A DNA stretch of 64,000 nucleotides from Agapetus fuscipes (GCA_951799405.1 OX637344.1:4712001-4776000); one strand, 5' to 3'; positions 43,147 to 55,017 are shown, counted from the first letter of the stretch. The notes: a model not told the origin generated them from the sequence alone. Translations and numbers: made by a program.

Positions 43147-43491
43147 CAGCCCTGCGCACATTTTGGGACCCACTGGCGCAGGGTAGGTAATCCCAACAGA
43201 GTATATTTGTAAATAGCACGCGCCGGCTAAATGCCTGGGGCCTGGTGATTGAAAACACTGCCAATCAGCCATCAGGCAATTCCCATTAAACTCTGAATCA
43301 ATAATATTGTAATCAATTCTCAAGAATGGAAGCGTACAGGAAATATGTTTACATTCAGAATTTCCCACTTCCTTTCGCATTAATAAAGGAGGAATTTATT
43401 TTATATAAGAATAAAGTACTCGTAACTGTTACGATCTCACCGGGTTCAATTGAATAAAAATTTCAGCTATTTATTTTGCACACAAAAACAA

Positions 43492-43779
43492 ATAAGCTAC
43501 ACATTTAGTATAACTTCTTGCCTGCGTTATCCCCGAAGACCCCGCATGTGGCCAGTCGAGACCTATTTATTTGTACGGGTAAGGGTGCTAGCCTCACACC
43601 AATCACTTTCAGTTGAAGTACGGATTTCCCAGCTCCCAGGGGGGCTGGTTTTTATTTCTTGTGAAAGCTGAGTACACCTTGCCGGCATTTATTGTGCTTT
43701 TTGACACCCCCGATGGGATTCAAAACCGAACTATCTGCATGGAATGCAAGCACTCTACCAACTGAGCAATCGACCGGAC
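43492..43779 (-). mobile_element. SINE-B, full-length
   Basis: Head at 43779 (CCGGTCGATTGCTCAGTTGG on the - strand), decayed B box, body, and the end near CTACACATTTAGTATAAC. Confidence 0.85.
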
Positions 43780-44080
43780 CTTATACCTACTTATCGTATT
43801 TTAGAAAAAAATAGTAGATTGCCGATTTTGATTCTATACGACTCACGGTAGGTACACTTAAAATGGCGACAAATTTACAATGAAAATAAAAAAAGTGACT
43901 CCACCTCAAAGCAATAAAGTTCACAGTTCATTTCTGTTTGAATTTCGCGCAGCCATTTTTAGACCGTCACGTCGGCTATTTTCAAATCGGAAGCTTTTTT
44001 GTGCGAAAGCTCGGACCGTACGCGCGGGTGCAGCGACCTGTAAAGCTATGACCGTACGTGCTCGATTTCCATACATCGTC

Positions 44081-44336
44081 CCCCTAGTGCTTGTTTGGCT
44101 TACCTACCATTTGATTCAAAGATGTCTTTTCAATGGAATTGTCTTAAGAATCAAATTCTACACAATCTGAGCCAAGAAAAAAACGTAAAACACGATAGTG
44201 GGACTTGTGAGAGTTGTTTGAAATATTTTTGAAATCAATTTCCAGCTTTCATTAGACACAATGGTCCAGTACACATACAAACATTGCTCATGAGAAATTA
44301 TCTCTGATGGGCATATGGCAACAAGCACTTAGGGGA
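44081..44336. mobile_element. MITE-H, intact
   Basis: Ends CCCCTAGTGCTTGTTTGG and CAACAAGCACTTAGGGG, about 256 bp. Confidence 0.85.
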
Positions 44337-44489
44337 AAACATATCGATAGAAGATATTTTTATCTAGATTTTCTTCTTTCTTTTGTACATGCAAAGGTTC
44401 TGTTAGTGGCGCTACTTCCTGTTGTGATCCAGACTACCAGTTATAACGCCATTTCTTTGGAAAACCAGGATCATGGTTGTATATCGATC

Positions 44490-44730
44490 AAAAAAGTTTG
44501 GTGATCTTGGAAATTCACTTCAAGGTCTGGAGATTACAAACGAGTTCCAGTTCCTTGGATCTCAGATTAGTGATGAAGGAACTTGAAGGAGAGATCAGAC
44601 GTCGTATCGTTATTGCCGGAAGTGCCAAGTCTAGGCTAGGCAAAATATGGAAAGACCGGGGTGTGAGTAACAGCACCAAGATAAAGCTTGTCAGGAGTAT
44701 GGTCCACTTTTCTCTATGCTGCTTAAAAAA
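44490..44730 (+). pseudogene. RTE/BovB-like reverse-transcriptase fragment
   Basis: TNEFQFLGSQISDEGT, a stop, then EIRRRIVIAGSAKSRLGKIW and STKIKLVRSMVHFSLC. These match the RTE region EIRRRIAxAxSA...LxKIWK. Confidence 0.83.
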
Positions 44731-44884
44731 AGTCACTAAAAAAATTTATATAAAGAAAGTGGAATTCACATTTTTAAATAATTTTAAAAAACTTTACAAA
44801 GCATGCCCATTTTTTTTTCAATTATTAAGAAAAATACGTCCTATAAAACGACTAATTTTGACACTGCAATTACAATAAAAATAA

Positions 44885-45310
44885 AAACTGTAACTGCAAC
44901 TCTGGCACCATTCCGTTTGGTGTGGCTAGAGCCTCAGCACATCGCCTCAAATTTTTACTATCCTTGCATATACCTCTTTCAATTCATTCATACCCATCAC
45001 TTTTTTTATACATTTCCTTCTATTCCAGACATTTTTTTTTCGGTCTTCCCCAACCTCTTTTCCGTTTCACATTTTATCTGTATACAAACTTTGCAAGTCT
45101 GTCATTATACATTCTTTCCACACCTCCAAACCATCTCATCGCAATTTTATGCACCTCTACTTTCACATCCCTTTTCAACTTGCATTTCTCTTTTTTATTC
45201 TAAGCTCAATCTCCTTTTTCTGTCATAATCCTCACGTGTTTAATTTCCACCATCAATACTTTACTCATTTTGCTATCTCTCGTAGTCCATGTCTCTCTTC
45301 CATACATCAA
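44885..45310 (-). pseudogene. LINE C-terminus fragment (GRPRK-type)
   Basis: - strand MRWFGGVERMYNDRLAKFVY and ...TIYLYGRETWTTRDSKMSKV-type residues, with many breaks. Confidence 0.75.
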
Positions 45311-45733
45311 TGTCGGTAACAATATGTATTTCTCTATATCCAAACCAAATAATACTTTTGATGTTAAGTATGAAAACAATGCACTGAAATGGCCGCTTGA
45401 AACTGATGAATATTTTTTGTTTGGGAACTTGCGTGGCAGTCCGTTACGCAAGCTGTTCGGCCAGAGCATGAATTTTCCGATTCACAATGAAGACGCGAAC
45501 AACGAAATAAACGAGGCGGGGGTCCATTCAAACTCTTGCAATTATTTTCCCGCCAGTTTTATTGTATCACGAGTCCGCCATTGTTTCGCGCGGAATTTAT
45601 TAACTCGAGGAGTCCAGGTAGCTGCTGTGTAATGCTGTTCACGTCAGATCATCACTCATGCGTGTCAGTTTTGCTTGTATATCCGTGACACGTGTAAAAA
45701 CGCACCTAAGCTACACAAAATGAATCAATAAAT
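45311..45733. other. Unique-looking sequence with higher GC
   Basis: An open frame of 120 codons spans LINE antisense and this segment, so it is not a gene as read. Nothing conserved is recognised. Confidence 0.4.
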
Positions 45734-46027
45734 AAATATAAAGTGTAACTTCTTGTTTGTCTACTTGAGGTCTGCAAGTGGCGGGTGGAATCTATTTATT
45801 TACACATGTAAAGTGGCCGGCGTTATGCTAACCACTTTAGTTAAAGTGGAGTTTCCCTGTTTCTGAGGGGGCTAATACCCGTTTCTTGTGAAGGCTGAGA
45901 AAGCCTTGCCGTCACTATTTTTAGGGTTAGAAATAAACAACGAAACGGGAAATCATTTCTGACACCCTCGGTGAGAGTGGAACCCAAGCTCTCGGCATGG
46001 AATGCGAGCATTCTACCAATTGAGCTA
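45734..46027 (-). mobile_element. SINE-B, near full-length
   Basis: Head AGCTCAATTGGTAGAATGC on the - strand, body with AAACAACGAAACGGGAAATC, and a 3' end at TATAAAGTGTAACTTCTTG. Confidence 0.82.
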
Positions 46028-46124
46028 GGATTGCATTTTTTTCGTTAGATTTAGATAAATGTAGATATATTTAATGATGGGTTCTTTGAGAACTAGGTAT
46101 GCAAGGTAGGGAGTACTTACTAAT

Positions 46125-46262
46125 TAAAATCTAAACCTTAAATAAACACAAACCCTGCAACTTTTACCGACGTTCCCTGAAACAGGGGTGAAATTGGCAA
46201 AGTTAATCATTTTTCTGTATGGGTGGTGAGCTTCACACCAACTTATAAATCAAGAAAATTGA
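46125..46262 (-). repeat. Element C 5' half
   Basis: AAATCTAAACCTTAAATAAA to CCAACTTATAAATCAAG. Confidence 0.8.
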
Positions 46263-46807
46263 TTCACAATGTTTGTCAGCTGATACTACATGCTGAAATG
46301 ATACGCAAGTATGTTCGTCTATAGCGGGCATAACGGAAGATGTATTTTAGTGCTTTATACAAATAAAAAACAGTGTTTTGTATAAATGAAACCAATTCCT
46401 TTTACAGATACTCATCTCGATTGTACATTTATCACTTAATATTTTATTCATAACATTCCTTGTGACAGTTTTTCCCCTTACTTTATGGAGGCAAGAAAAT
46501 GTGCTTTGGCAAAATAAAACAACAAGGATACTAAATAATTGTGAGAATGTGTTAGCGCAAGGAACCTTTGCGAGTATGGTCGTATTCACAAAGTTACCTT
46601 TATTCACGAAAATTACGTTTATGTTTATTCATAAATGCTGTTCACAAATTTATTTCAACTCTCTCGACTATTAAGTACCTAATGTTTGGCGAAACATTAA
46701 TAAAAATATATATTTAATGAAATTGTATATTTTGAATTTGATAATATTTAAAAGCATCTTACAACTTCTCGTTTTATTTTTGTGTACCCAAAATCGAAAT
46801 ACCATAA
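46263..46807. other. AT-rich intronic sequence
   Basis: Nothing recognised. Confidence 0.5.
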
Positions 46808-46972
46808 GGTTTACTTAGCCTTCACAGAAAATGAGAGCCTGCCCCCTCGTAAGTAGCTTCACTCCCATTTCAAGGGAAAAGGTTGGTACCTACCAGTGAA
46901 ATAAATTGAATCCACTTACCGCATGCACCTCCTACGGAGACAATACGCTTAGAATTTGCACTATGTGTGCAG
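46808..46972 (+). mobile_element. SINE-B 3' half
   Basis: TTCACAGAAAATGAGAGCC through TACGGAGACAATACGC to CTATGTGTGCAG, then the A-tail side of a SINE-A. Confidence 0.65.
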
Positions 46973-47291
46973 TTTTTTTAAAGATATCCTATGCGGGAGA
47001 CTCCCTTCATTTCACAGTTTAGGGGTCTATGACACTTATTGTAGTGCCGCAGAATTGTTATTTACGAGCTTGGTCGTCACTACAAAGCGTCAATACTCAA
47101 GCAAGACCCAGTTGCAATAAGGCTGGATGGACCTTTAGTGACCGGTCTTTGGTAAACGTTTTATGAATTTTGTAACCCAGTGAAGAGCATATTTGAAAGT
47201 ATAAATGGTATTTTTTGTACTCCGCCGGGATTCGAACCCACAACCTTCCATTTACGATACCGAAGTATTGCCACTGGACTACGGACCGGTC
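46973..47291 (-). mobile_element. SINE-A, type 2, no 5S head
   Basis: Short A-run, diverged type 2 tail, body, and an intact tRNA-like part including GGATTCGAACCC on the + strand. It abuts a SINE-B 3' end. Confidence 0.87.
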
Positions 47292-47624
47292 TATAGCTTG
47301 GTTGCGTTCTCTAAATATATATTATTTCAAAATCTTTGACATTAAGTAAGAAATTAAAAAATAACATCCAGCTCATTGTTTTATGTTTCATCTCGTTTGA
47401 TATCTTTCATAAATAATCTCAAATTTTATTACTTTCATTTTATAATCCGTCATTGTTTTTCGAAATATTTTTTTTATGACTTATTAAAAGGTTTTCAAAT
47501 TTATGGATACAAATATTTTATTGTTTGCATTGTTTGAGCGAATTGTGAATAGATGGTTTTGTTTGCGGTTTTCTGTAGTTTCCTGTAAATTATTATACGC
47601 CCTGTCCATCCTTACCTACTCACC
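47292..47624. other. AT-rich intronic sequence
   Basis: Nothing recognised. Confidence 0.5.
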
Positions 47625-47850
47625 TTCTAATCTAAATCTACATCTAAGCTGCAAGGATATGTATCACTTTAAATGCATTCCCACAAGCAGGCACGCATAA
47701 TTTCGCGCTCACACATGCCGCATGTAGACCTACAATATAAAAAACCCAATTCTCAAATGGACATAAGGTCTGCAGCTCTTGCCGACCTTTCCTGAAACAG
47801 GGGTGACATTGGCAAAGTGAACCATTTTTTACCGTATGGGTGGCCTCAGC
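47625..47850 (-). repeat. Element C, 5' end cut
   Basis: TCTAAATCTACATCTAAGCT to GTATGGGTGGCCTCAG. Confidence 0.88.
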
Positions 47851-48235
47851 AATTTATTACACCTTGTAACAATAAAACTGTGTGAAGTTCAGCGCTTGTT
47901 AATTATCGACTGTGAAGAGACGTGTCTTGTCTCTTCGGCTGCATCCCAGTCGCGCGAATTCGACAGGAGAAACAATTAAAAGAAGATCAATCGGAAGTGA
48001 GGTGAGTCGCTTTAGATTATTCCAGACTCCTATCCTTGTTTCCTGATGGTCTGTGGCTTTGGATAGATTTGCCTGGATTCAGTTTGCTCAAACAATTATT
48101 AAATCTACGCCAATTCACGTGCAGATCTCATTCACTTTAGACCGCGCATGAGTCATTGATTTGCTGTGTGTGAATAATACTGGTATTATTTTGGATCCTG
48201 TATCCATAAATACACATCGAATTATGACTAAACAT
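47851..48235. other. Unique-looking intronic sequence
   Basis: ACAATAAAACTGTGTGAAGT and a GC-richer stretch (GCATCCCAGTCGCGCGAATT) could be the end of a broken LTR; unproven. Confidence 0.35.
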
Positions 48236-48457
48236 ATCGATACCTTAACAGTAAAACTGGATAAGTGACAAATAGAGCTAACCATGGGTTTCTCAAAAAA
48301 ATGCACCTTTTTCCAATTTTCTACGAGAGAAAACTCTAAGCAAGTGTAAAATTCCTGAAGCTTAGAAGTTTTCCATGATCACTTCTTTATAATAAGTTCA
48401 CTTACTACGATAGTCAGTGAATCGGCACTTATTCAGTTTTACCTTTAGGGCGACGAT
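48236..48457. mobile_element. MITE-F, complete
   Basis: ATCGATACCTTAACAGTAAA to CAGTTTTACCTTTAGGGCG; inverted relative to 34258 (core in the opposite orientation). Confidence 0.83.
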
Positions 48458-48589
48458 ATGACTGGTATCCATAATTCATTAAAGGTGGCAGCCCTGTGTA
48501 ATAAATCAGGGCTGGATTAATTTGGAATAAAAATTATGCCCCATACATTATTCACTAATCACGTATTTATTCCAAAATGTAATACATTC

Positions 48590-48704
48590 AGTGCTATTCA
48601 CAATACATTTGATCCATTGCTGATCTGCAGACCATCGATTTTTGTATGGAAAATTCCCTGTAGGCTGTGGATGAACCATGGCTTTGCTGCTTCAAAATAA
48701 CACC
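48590..48704 (-). mobile_element. Small MITE-M
   Basis: Reverse orientation: AGTGCTATTCACAATACATT to CATGGCTTTGCTGCTTC and AACACCG. Confidence 0.65.
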
Positions 48705-48751
48705 GATTGTGTTGTAATGTGTATTGAAAATAAATACAAAATATTCCCAAA

Positions 48752-49535
48752 ATGGCACGACACGAAAATGCCCCTTAACCTTAAACGCAGGGTCTTTTTT
48801 TTTTTTAAAGAAATCCTGTGCGGGAGACTCCCTAGATTCTAGAGACTCTAGGGGTCTATGACACTTGCTGCAGTGCCGCAGAGGTGTACGAGCTTGGTCG
48901 TCACTACAAAGCGCCAATACTCAAGCAAGGCCCAGTTGCTGTAAGGCTAGATGGACCTTTGTGACCGGTCATTGGTAAAGGTTTATGAATTTTTCAACCC
49001 AGCGAAGAGCAAATTTGAAAATATAAATGGTATGTTTTTTGTGCTCCACCAGGATTCGAACCCACAACCTTCCCATTCAGAGTCCACAGTGTTACCACTG
49101 AGCTACGGATCGGTCTTTGAGTCATGCGTGTTTTCAACATCCACCTATAGCTTGGAAACAAAAGGACTCACTTAGTATAGCGCCAGCAGACTGAGGACGT
49201 GCCAAAGAGCCATTGAAATGAGGGTACTGGGAATCAGTCTCAGATACAGGGTTCCTGACCAGGAGATCCGTAGACGCACTGGTGGCCTGCTAAAGTGGCG
49301 CTGGGCTGGTCACGTCGCAAGGCAAGACCATGACAGGTGGCCGAAGAGGATCGTTCAGGGACGGCGCAGGCCAGGAGTGGGGAGATTCCAACTGAGGTGG
49401 CTGGACGACATTAAGGGAACTGCAGGCAGAGGATGGCTGAACACAGCAGCGAATAGGCAGAAATGGAGAGGATTGGAGGGGGCCTATGTTCAGGAGTGGA
49501 CTGATACAGATTGAGGAAGAAAGAAGAAGATTTAT
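48752..49535 (+). pseudogene. RTE-like C-terminus split by SINE-A
   Basis: DTKMPLNLKRR at 48760-48796, then SINE-A, then FESCVFSTSTYSLETKGL, RVPDQEIRRRTGGLLKWRWA, GHVARQDHDRWPKRI, GRFQLRWLDDIKGTAGRGWL and a stop near 49512. About 20 bp are missing at TGG|LLK relative to 19542. Confidence 0.88.
48797..49115 (-). mobile_element. SINE-A, type 2, inserted in an RTE fragment
   Basis: A-run to tRNA-like head, with boxes A and B intact (GGATTCGAACCC on +). GGTCTTT at both junctions is a likely 7-bp target duplication. It splits the RTE C-terminus at 48752-49530. Confidence 0.9.
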
Positions 49536-49685
49536 TAAAAAATGCAATGTGTTCAAGTTTTTTTTTGTGGCTCTGATCTAAAAGCGCTTAGTTTGAATCC
49601 CAGAGAGTTCAACAGTTAATTGTTATTATTAATTTATTTGCATCAATACTCCTTCATTGTGTTTCTGCATACGATCCATCCCAGT

Positions 49686-49935
49686 TCCTTGACTTATAGA
49701 TTGGTATGAGTCTGACCACCCAAACTGTAAAAAAATGGTTCACTTTGCCAACTGTTTCAGGGAAGGTCTGTAAGAGTTGCAGGTCTTATGTTCATTTGAG
49801 GGTTGGTTTTTATGTTGTAAAACCACTTGCGGCATATTTAAGCGTGATTTTGAACGTATCTGCTTATGAGAATGCATTTAATATGAATTTGAAATGAAAT
49901 ATTTTTTGAAACTAAGATTAAAGATTATAAAGATC
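49686..49935 (+). repeat. Element C just before exon B
   Basis: Diverged full-length copy ending about 60 bp upstream of the exon B acceptor. Confidence 0.87.
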
Positions 49936-49992
49936 CATTCATCTTGTTTGCTTTACCCTTTAGTAACCACGTGTTGTTCTCCTTGTTCCCAG

Positions 49993-50113
49993 TGTTCGTG
50001 GCGTGCTTCCTGCCGTACCACGTGTTCATGCTGTGGTTCCACCTATCTCCCACTGCCATAGACGACTACGACGAGTGGTGGCACGCGCTCAGGATAGTGG
50101 GCTTCTGCTTCAG
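49993..50113 (+). CDS. CCHaR: CCHamide-receptor-like GPCR, internal exon B (TM6, ECL3, start of TM7)
   Basis: Second visible exon of the same receptor. A pyrimidine-rich tract and CCCAG acceptor end at 49992; the first two bases complete the codon begun by exon A (G+TG, Val). The protein then reads FVACFLPYHVFMLWFHLSPT: TM6 with CFLPYH in place of the common CWxP motif, then an acidic extracellular loop (AIDDYDEWWHALR) and the start of TM7 (IVGFCF). The donor CAG|GTAAAC follows 50113 and leaves AG of a codon that exon C completes to AGT (Ser). The CFLPYHVFMLWF and LRIVGFC stretches match what I recall of CCHamide receptors. The exon is short (121 bp) and lies 30.7 kb from exon A. Phase agreement on both sides makes the exon call very secure. 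Confidence 0.9.
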
Positions 50114-50329
50114 GTAAACAATCTTCCGATGTTTCGTTTCCACTCGCGGAAAGCATTTTCAAGGCTTGTTGTCGAGATAACACGATTGAAAATGACTGTA
50201 ACCTGCAGAGCGGGAAAATGAAATGAGTATGCATGGAGAGAGTGATGAATTTTGAGAGGGTGTGGTAAAGAGAAAACGAAGTGGAGACACATCTGCTGAG
50301 GAAGTAATGGTCACGGTTTTAACGAGACT

Positions 50330-50600
50330 TTAAGAGTGTAAGTACAAAAAAGTACAATGCAATGATTCGGGCATTTAGAACAAATGGACGATGAACGATT
50401 GATAAACAGGAAAAAATGTACAAAGGAAATGTTAAAGGCGATGTCCGAGTAAAAATGGATTAATCAAATCAATAACTGGAACTACAGAGTGAGAAAAAGT
50501 GCAGAGCATAAATGAAGAAAGTGATGCATGTCGAGGAGATGAAAGTAGTGTGCAAGGACAGAAGAAAGTGGATACGCATTTCCTGAGGTACTGGTTACCC
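50330..50600 (+). pseudogene. LINE C-terminus fragment after exon B
   Basis: Diverged MRW...LMDDERLINRK region, then MKKVMHVEEMKVVCKDRRKW in a shifted frame. Confidence 0.65.
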
Positions 50601-50906
50601 CTTACATACCCGTTATGGCGATTGGAAAAAAGTACAAGTTATCGAAGTGATGCGGTGGCTTTCGCGTCCGCTTACTGTTGGGTACTGGCTGGGAGTATGA
50701 TGTGCTCAGTGATGTCATTATCTTTAGTGGCTTCCTTCATTCTGATTGATGGGGTGGAAATGGTGGTGTATCATGACAATTACTCAATGACATCTGTTGA
50801 AGTAGGGACAAACTACTGAATGATCAAAGCACCAGGCGGCAATCAAACCAGCGTTGTCTTATTTCATGCACTCTTGGTGAAATTACCGTCTTGACCTGAT
50901 TTGACC

Positions 50907-51335
50907 AATAGGTTGGTTTGAGGCTAACCACCCATACTATAAAAAATGATTCACTTTAGCAATGGTCACCCCTATGTCAGGGAAGGTCGGCAAGAGTTTC
51001 AGGTTTATTTTAGATAGTGTTTTTTATGCGGCATGTGTAAGCGCTAACTTTTACGTGTCTGCTTATGGGAATGCATGTCCATATCTATAATCTATAATCT
51101 AAGCTGCAAGGATATATTCATTTAAAGCTCTCAGATGTATGCCCACAAACCAACAAGTGTAGTTCGCGCTTACAAATGCTGAATGTGTACTTACAAATAA
51201 AATCCAAACCTCAAATGAACATAAGCCCCACAACTTTTGCCGACCTTCCCTGAAACAGGGGTGACATTGGCAAAGTGAACCATTATTTACAGTATGGGTG
51301 GTCAGCCTCATACCAACCTATAAGTCAAGGAATGT
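50907..51335. repeat. Two element C copies tail to tail
   Basis: A + strand copy (50907-51078) that stops at AATGCATGTCC joins a full - strand copy (51079-51335). Confidence 0.87.
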
Positions 51336-52136
51336 AATAAGAATTTTAAATGTAATACATCTGTGCAGCTTAGATTATATATTGTAACATAAAAAAACAA
51401 ATGTCACAATTAGTTGGGTTTCATATAAAAAGATGAGTTAATCGATCGTAGTTATTTCTAAAAATAAAACATGTTTTGGTTTGTTATATTTTTATTTATT
51501 CCACACAAAGGTGAGGACAAGTATCAACCAACGCGTAGATAACTTTGATAATAAAACACATTTTTTACGTAAAATGTCAGAAAAATACAGACGAGATCAC
51601 TCAGCGCCAGTAATTCGTTTCGGGCGATATTTTATTTTGTAATGTTTTTTAACAACAAAAAGGAAAAATATTTTTATAATATTTAAAAAAAGCCCAAGAA
51701 ATTTTCCATATCATTCAGATTCTTTTTGTTAATTCATGAAGATACCTAATGATTTTTTTAAAATAATAATTGAAGTCACCTTATGATATTGAAAAAAAAA
51801 TCGAAAAATTCATGAAAAAATGTCGAAGAATTTGAATACAAAATTATAATTAGATACATGATATTATGTACATGTACGTTTTTTTTATTACCCTTTTGGG
51901 AAAAAACGCGACAAGAAGTAACACTATATGTCAAGCTTTTGTGAAACTGGAAAATATTTTCCAAGAAATATTGTTTGTGGTAGAATAAAAAAGGGGATTT
52001 ATCAAACGTTACATTGAAAAATATAATATGAAAACTTTGACTATTCGATTTGTAAAATAACGCAAAAGAAAACATTTACTTCGTAAGAAATATGGTATTT
52101 GCTTAGTTGCAGAATTCATATCATTGTCAAACAAAG
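51336..52136. other. AT-rich intronic sequence
   Basis: Nothing recognised. Confidence 0.55.
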
Positions 52137-52470
52137 ATTGGAAACCAAAGTTCCATCTGACCTTACATAAACTGGGTCTTGCTTGAGAATTGGCGCTATC
52201 GATATCAGCGAGTAAGCTCGCAGAGGGATGACTCACGAAAAACCGTGTCAGGTCCGAGCCGAGCTTTGGGTATAGCACGGTCAACTTTTATTACATATAA
52301 CTTGTATGGGCACATTCAAGCTGTACCAAGCAACTGACAACTCTCGACCAATGATACCGTGTTACGGCCGAAGCTCGGCTCGGACCCGACACGGTCTAGC
52401 GTGAGCCATGCATTAAAAGGTGTGATTCACACGAAAACAGATCTTAAATAAATTACGCTAATATTTATTT
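52137..52470 (+). mobile_element. SINE-A 3' part, split by a foldback element
   Basis: Body (ACTGGGTCTTGCTTGAGAAT) to GCAGAGGG, then the foldback at 52228-52412, then GTGTGATTCACAC and the tail. Confidence 0.8.
52228..52412. mobile_element. Foldback MITE inside SINE-A
   Basis: Arms ATGACTCACG...GTCCGAGCCGAGCTT and AAGCTCGGCTCGGACCC...CGTGAGCCATG. Confidence 0.87.
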
Positions 52471-52927
52471 ACAAAATACGTCAATAAATTTTAAACGTGT
52501 TTTGTGACATAATATTTGTATTCATCGTAAAAAAAACCATCTTAAAGATGGCATGAATGCGCAATTTTTATAACTCGGCTTTTATAATATTATTCGACAT
52601 TTCCGCTGTTTTGTTGGTAGAAAAGGCGGTTTTTTTTAATACACCAAGGTATGAAAAAAATACACATCCCATCAATCTTGCAAAGCTCTGATGACAGCAT
52701 CACTCTAAACATCAATTCAGCGTGTATTTTATTTCACGCGAGCACGTGATATAATATTGTGCGCAGATCGTTACCTGTACAGGGTGTTCTTTTCATATGC
52801 AAGACGCCGAAAAGCCTACGAGAAAGTTATTGTCGTGTTTTCTTTACAAGAGGTGTAAAAAAGTTGTGAACAATTCACGCTCTGATCAATAAAAATCTTT
52901 TTTTATTCTTTATTCATCCACCTGTAC

Positions 52928-53161
52928 CCTTAGTACGAGTTGCAAAACTTGAGAAAAGTAAAGTTTACGGAAAATATTAAAGCGGGATTTCTCCCAAAAT
53001 CTACCATTTTTGTTTCTTACACTTTGTGGTCTTAGCAAAAGAGTTACATTGATGAAGAAAATCAAGTTCAAACAAACAAAAACGGCAGATTTTGGGGGAA
53101 ATCACTCTTTAATAATTGCCGTAAACTTTACATTACTCAAGTTTTGCAACTCGTACTAAGG
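52928..53161. mobile_element. Foldback MITE with ~85-bp arms
   Basis: CCTTAGTACGAGTTGCAAAA and TTTTGCAACTCGTACTAAGG; arms continue to AAACTTTAC and GATTTTGGG. TA lies near both ends. Confidence 0.9.
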
Positions 53162-53285
53162 TAAGCTTCTTTTCTTCGTGAAAAACGTACATTTGTTTTT
53201 ATTTTACACCTCAGTATGGTGAAAGAAACGAGACGTATTTTTTGTTACAAATTTTTATTTGGTTTCATCCTAGAATGTTTTTGAC

Positions 53286-53830
53286 TAAAAGGTTGGTATG
53301 AGGCTGACCACACTAGTCACAGAAAAAAGGGGTTCACTTTGTCAGTGCCACCTCCGTTTCAGGAAAAGTTGAAGAGTTGCAAGAGTTGCAGAGCTTATGT
53401 TCATTTAAGATTTGGCTTTTGATTTTATATGTACACACGCGGCACGCATCTGTTTGTGGGCATGCAAAACCGCTACTTAGGTACATATATAAAGTTTTCC
53501 CCGAAAGGACCGCATGACGTTTGGAACCTTATTTTTACAGTTGAGGGGGCTAGCCATACGATAGCGACTTCAGTTGAAGTGAGGTTTCCCAGCTCACAAA
53601 GGAGGTGGTACTCATTTCTCACGATAGCTGAGTAAACCTTGCCGGTATTTTATTTTGGGTTTGAAATAAACACCGAAACGGAAAATCATTTCTGGCACCC
53701 TCGACGGGATTCGAACCCGAGCTCTCGGCATGGAGTGCAAGCACTATACCAAATTAGTTATCGATCGCACATTCATTGAATATGAATCTTAAGTTTTAAT
53801 ATATTTTTGCAAGTTAAATCGTAGATAGAT
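53286..53830 (+). repeat. Element C split by SINE-B
   Basis: 5' part 53286-53471 and 3' part 53770-53830 (TGAATATGAATCTTAAG, ATATTTTTGCAAGTTAAAT). Confidence 0.8.
53472..53769 (-). mobile_element. SINE-B, full-length, inserted in element C
   Basis: Intact B box (GGATTCGAACCC on +) with head near TTATCGATCGCA. Element C sequence flanks it on both sides (53286-53471 and 53770-53830). Confidence 0.85.
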
Positions 53831-54329
53831 GGTTATCAAAATAATCTAAATCTATCTCAAATTTATTTAACTGGAGTTTATTTTTAGTAATGGAGCGATT
53901 GACCTTTCTACGAAAAGATTTGAACTACATACGTGTAGAGACCAATTCTCAAGTCAAATTTACAGTAGAGTTTTAAAGTAATTCTTTTTTTCAGTACAAC
54001 TCAAGTAACCCTTGCGTGCCAATTGGTGATTTTTTAACCCCATCTTGAAAAGGGTAATTTGATTAATTATGGAAAATAATCTTTTATTGTTATGACACAA
54101 GATTACAGCTAATCAGAAAGAACCCCTCAATAAAGAGTACTATTTTCAGTTACACAGAAGAAATGTAAAAATATTTAGTATGTGTTTGATCGAATCACAT
54201 CATCATCATTGACCTGATAACAAGGGCGTGCACAGCATTTCTCTAATAGACAGGCAACAACAATATGAGATTTTCAGCTTCCCAAAAGAAAAATATTAAT
54301 TTATCGCAAAAAACTGATACAGGACTTAA
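53831..54329. other. AT-rich intronic sequence
   Basis: Nothing recognised. Confidence 0.5.
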
Positions 54330-54402
54330 GAGGGCTCTTGAGGTGTGATACACACAAAAACAGCGCTCACCAAATAAATCATCCTTATTTTATTATTATT
54401 TA
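54330..54402 (+). mobile_element. SINE-A type 1 tail fragment
   Basis: GAGGGCTCTTGAGGTGTGAT to the ATT repeats; nearly identical to the tail of the copy at 8792. Confidence 0.85.
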
Positions 54403-54744
54403 AGTAACATATTCACCAAGTGTTATAAATTAGAATCAAAGTTGTATTACGATTTACAAGTTAAATTTAGTGACAACTTTGATTAATTTATTTTAAGATT
54501 TCGTCCACATTTGACTCACAGTTAACTTTTGATATGTTGCTCGCGATTTCCGATACTAGTCTTCGCTACAGACGGCTTTAACCCTTAATATAGTATGACA
54601 TAAGGACGGTTCTCGAAACATCGGGAACTGAAACATTCGCGGTTTTACCAGAACACTCGAGCAAACACATGTTCAATTATCTAAACACCGACATCTAGAG
54701 ACGAACTCACACAAGGAAAAGAAACACACAATCACACATTCGTA

Positions 54745-54950
54745 AGAGTTGCAAAAATATTTTCACCTTTAAGTCTCATATTTAATGCATTCCGACAAGC
54801 AGACACATGTAAGCTCACGCTTACACATCCTGCATGTGTACATATAAAATACACCAAACCTCACATGAACGTAAGCTTTGCGACTGCTTTAAAACCAGGG
54901 TAACCTTTGGCAAAGTGAACCAACTTTGTACAGCATGCGAGGTCGAATGT
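54745..54950 (-). repeat. Element C, diverged
   Basis: AGAGTTGCAAAAATATTTTC to AACTTTGTACAGCATGCG. Confidence 0.8.
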
Positions 54951-55017
54951 CCGAGGTAGTTGCATACAAAATATGCAGTTTAAATGGAAGAAAATAATTA
55001 AACCAAGAAAGAAAATA

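Noticed and set aside
45270..45632. 120-codon open frame
   Set aside because: The first third is antisense LINE; no splice or family support for the rest.
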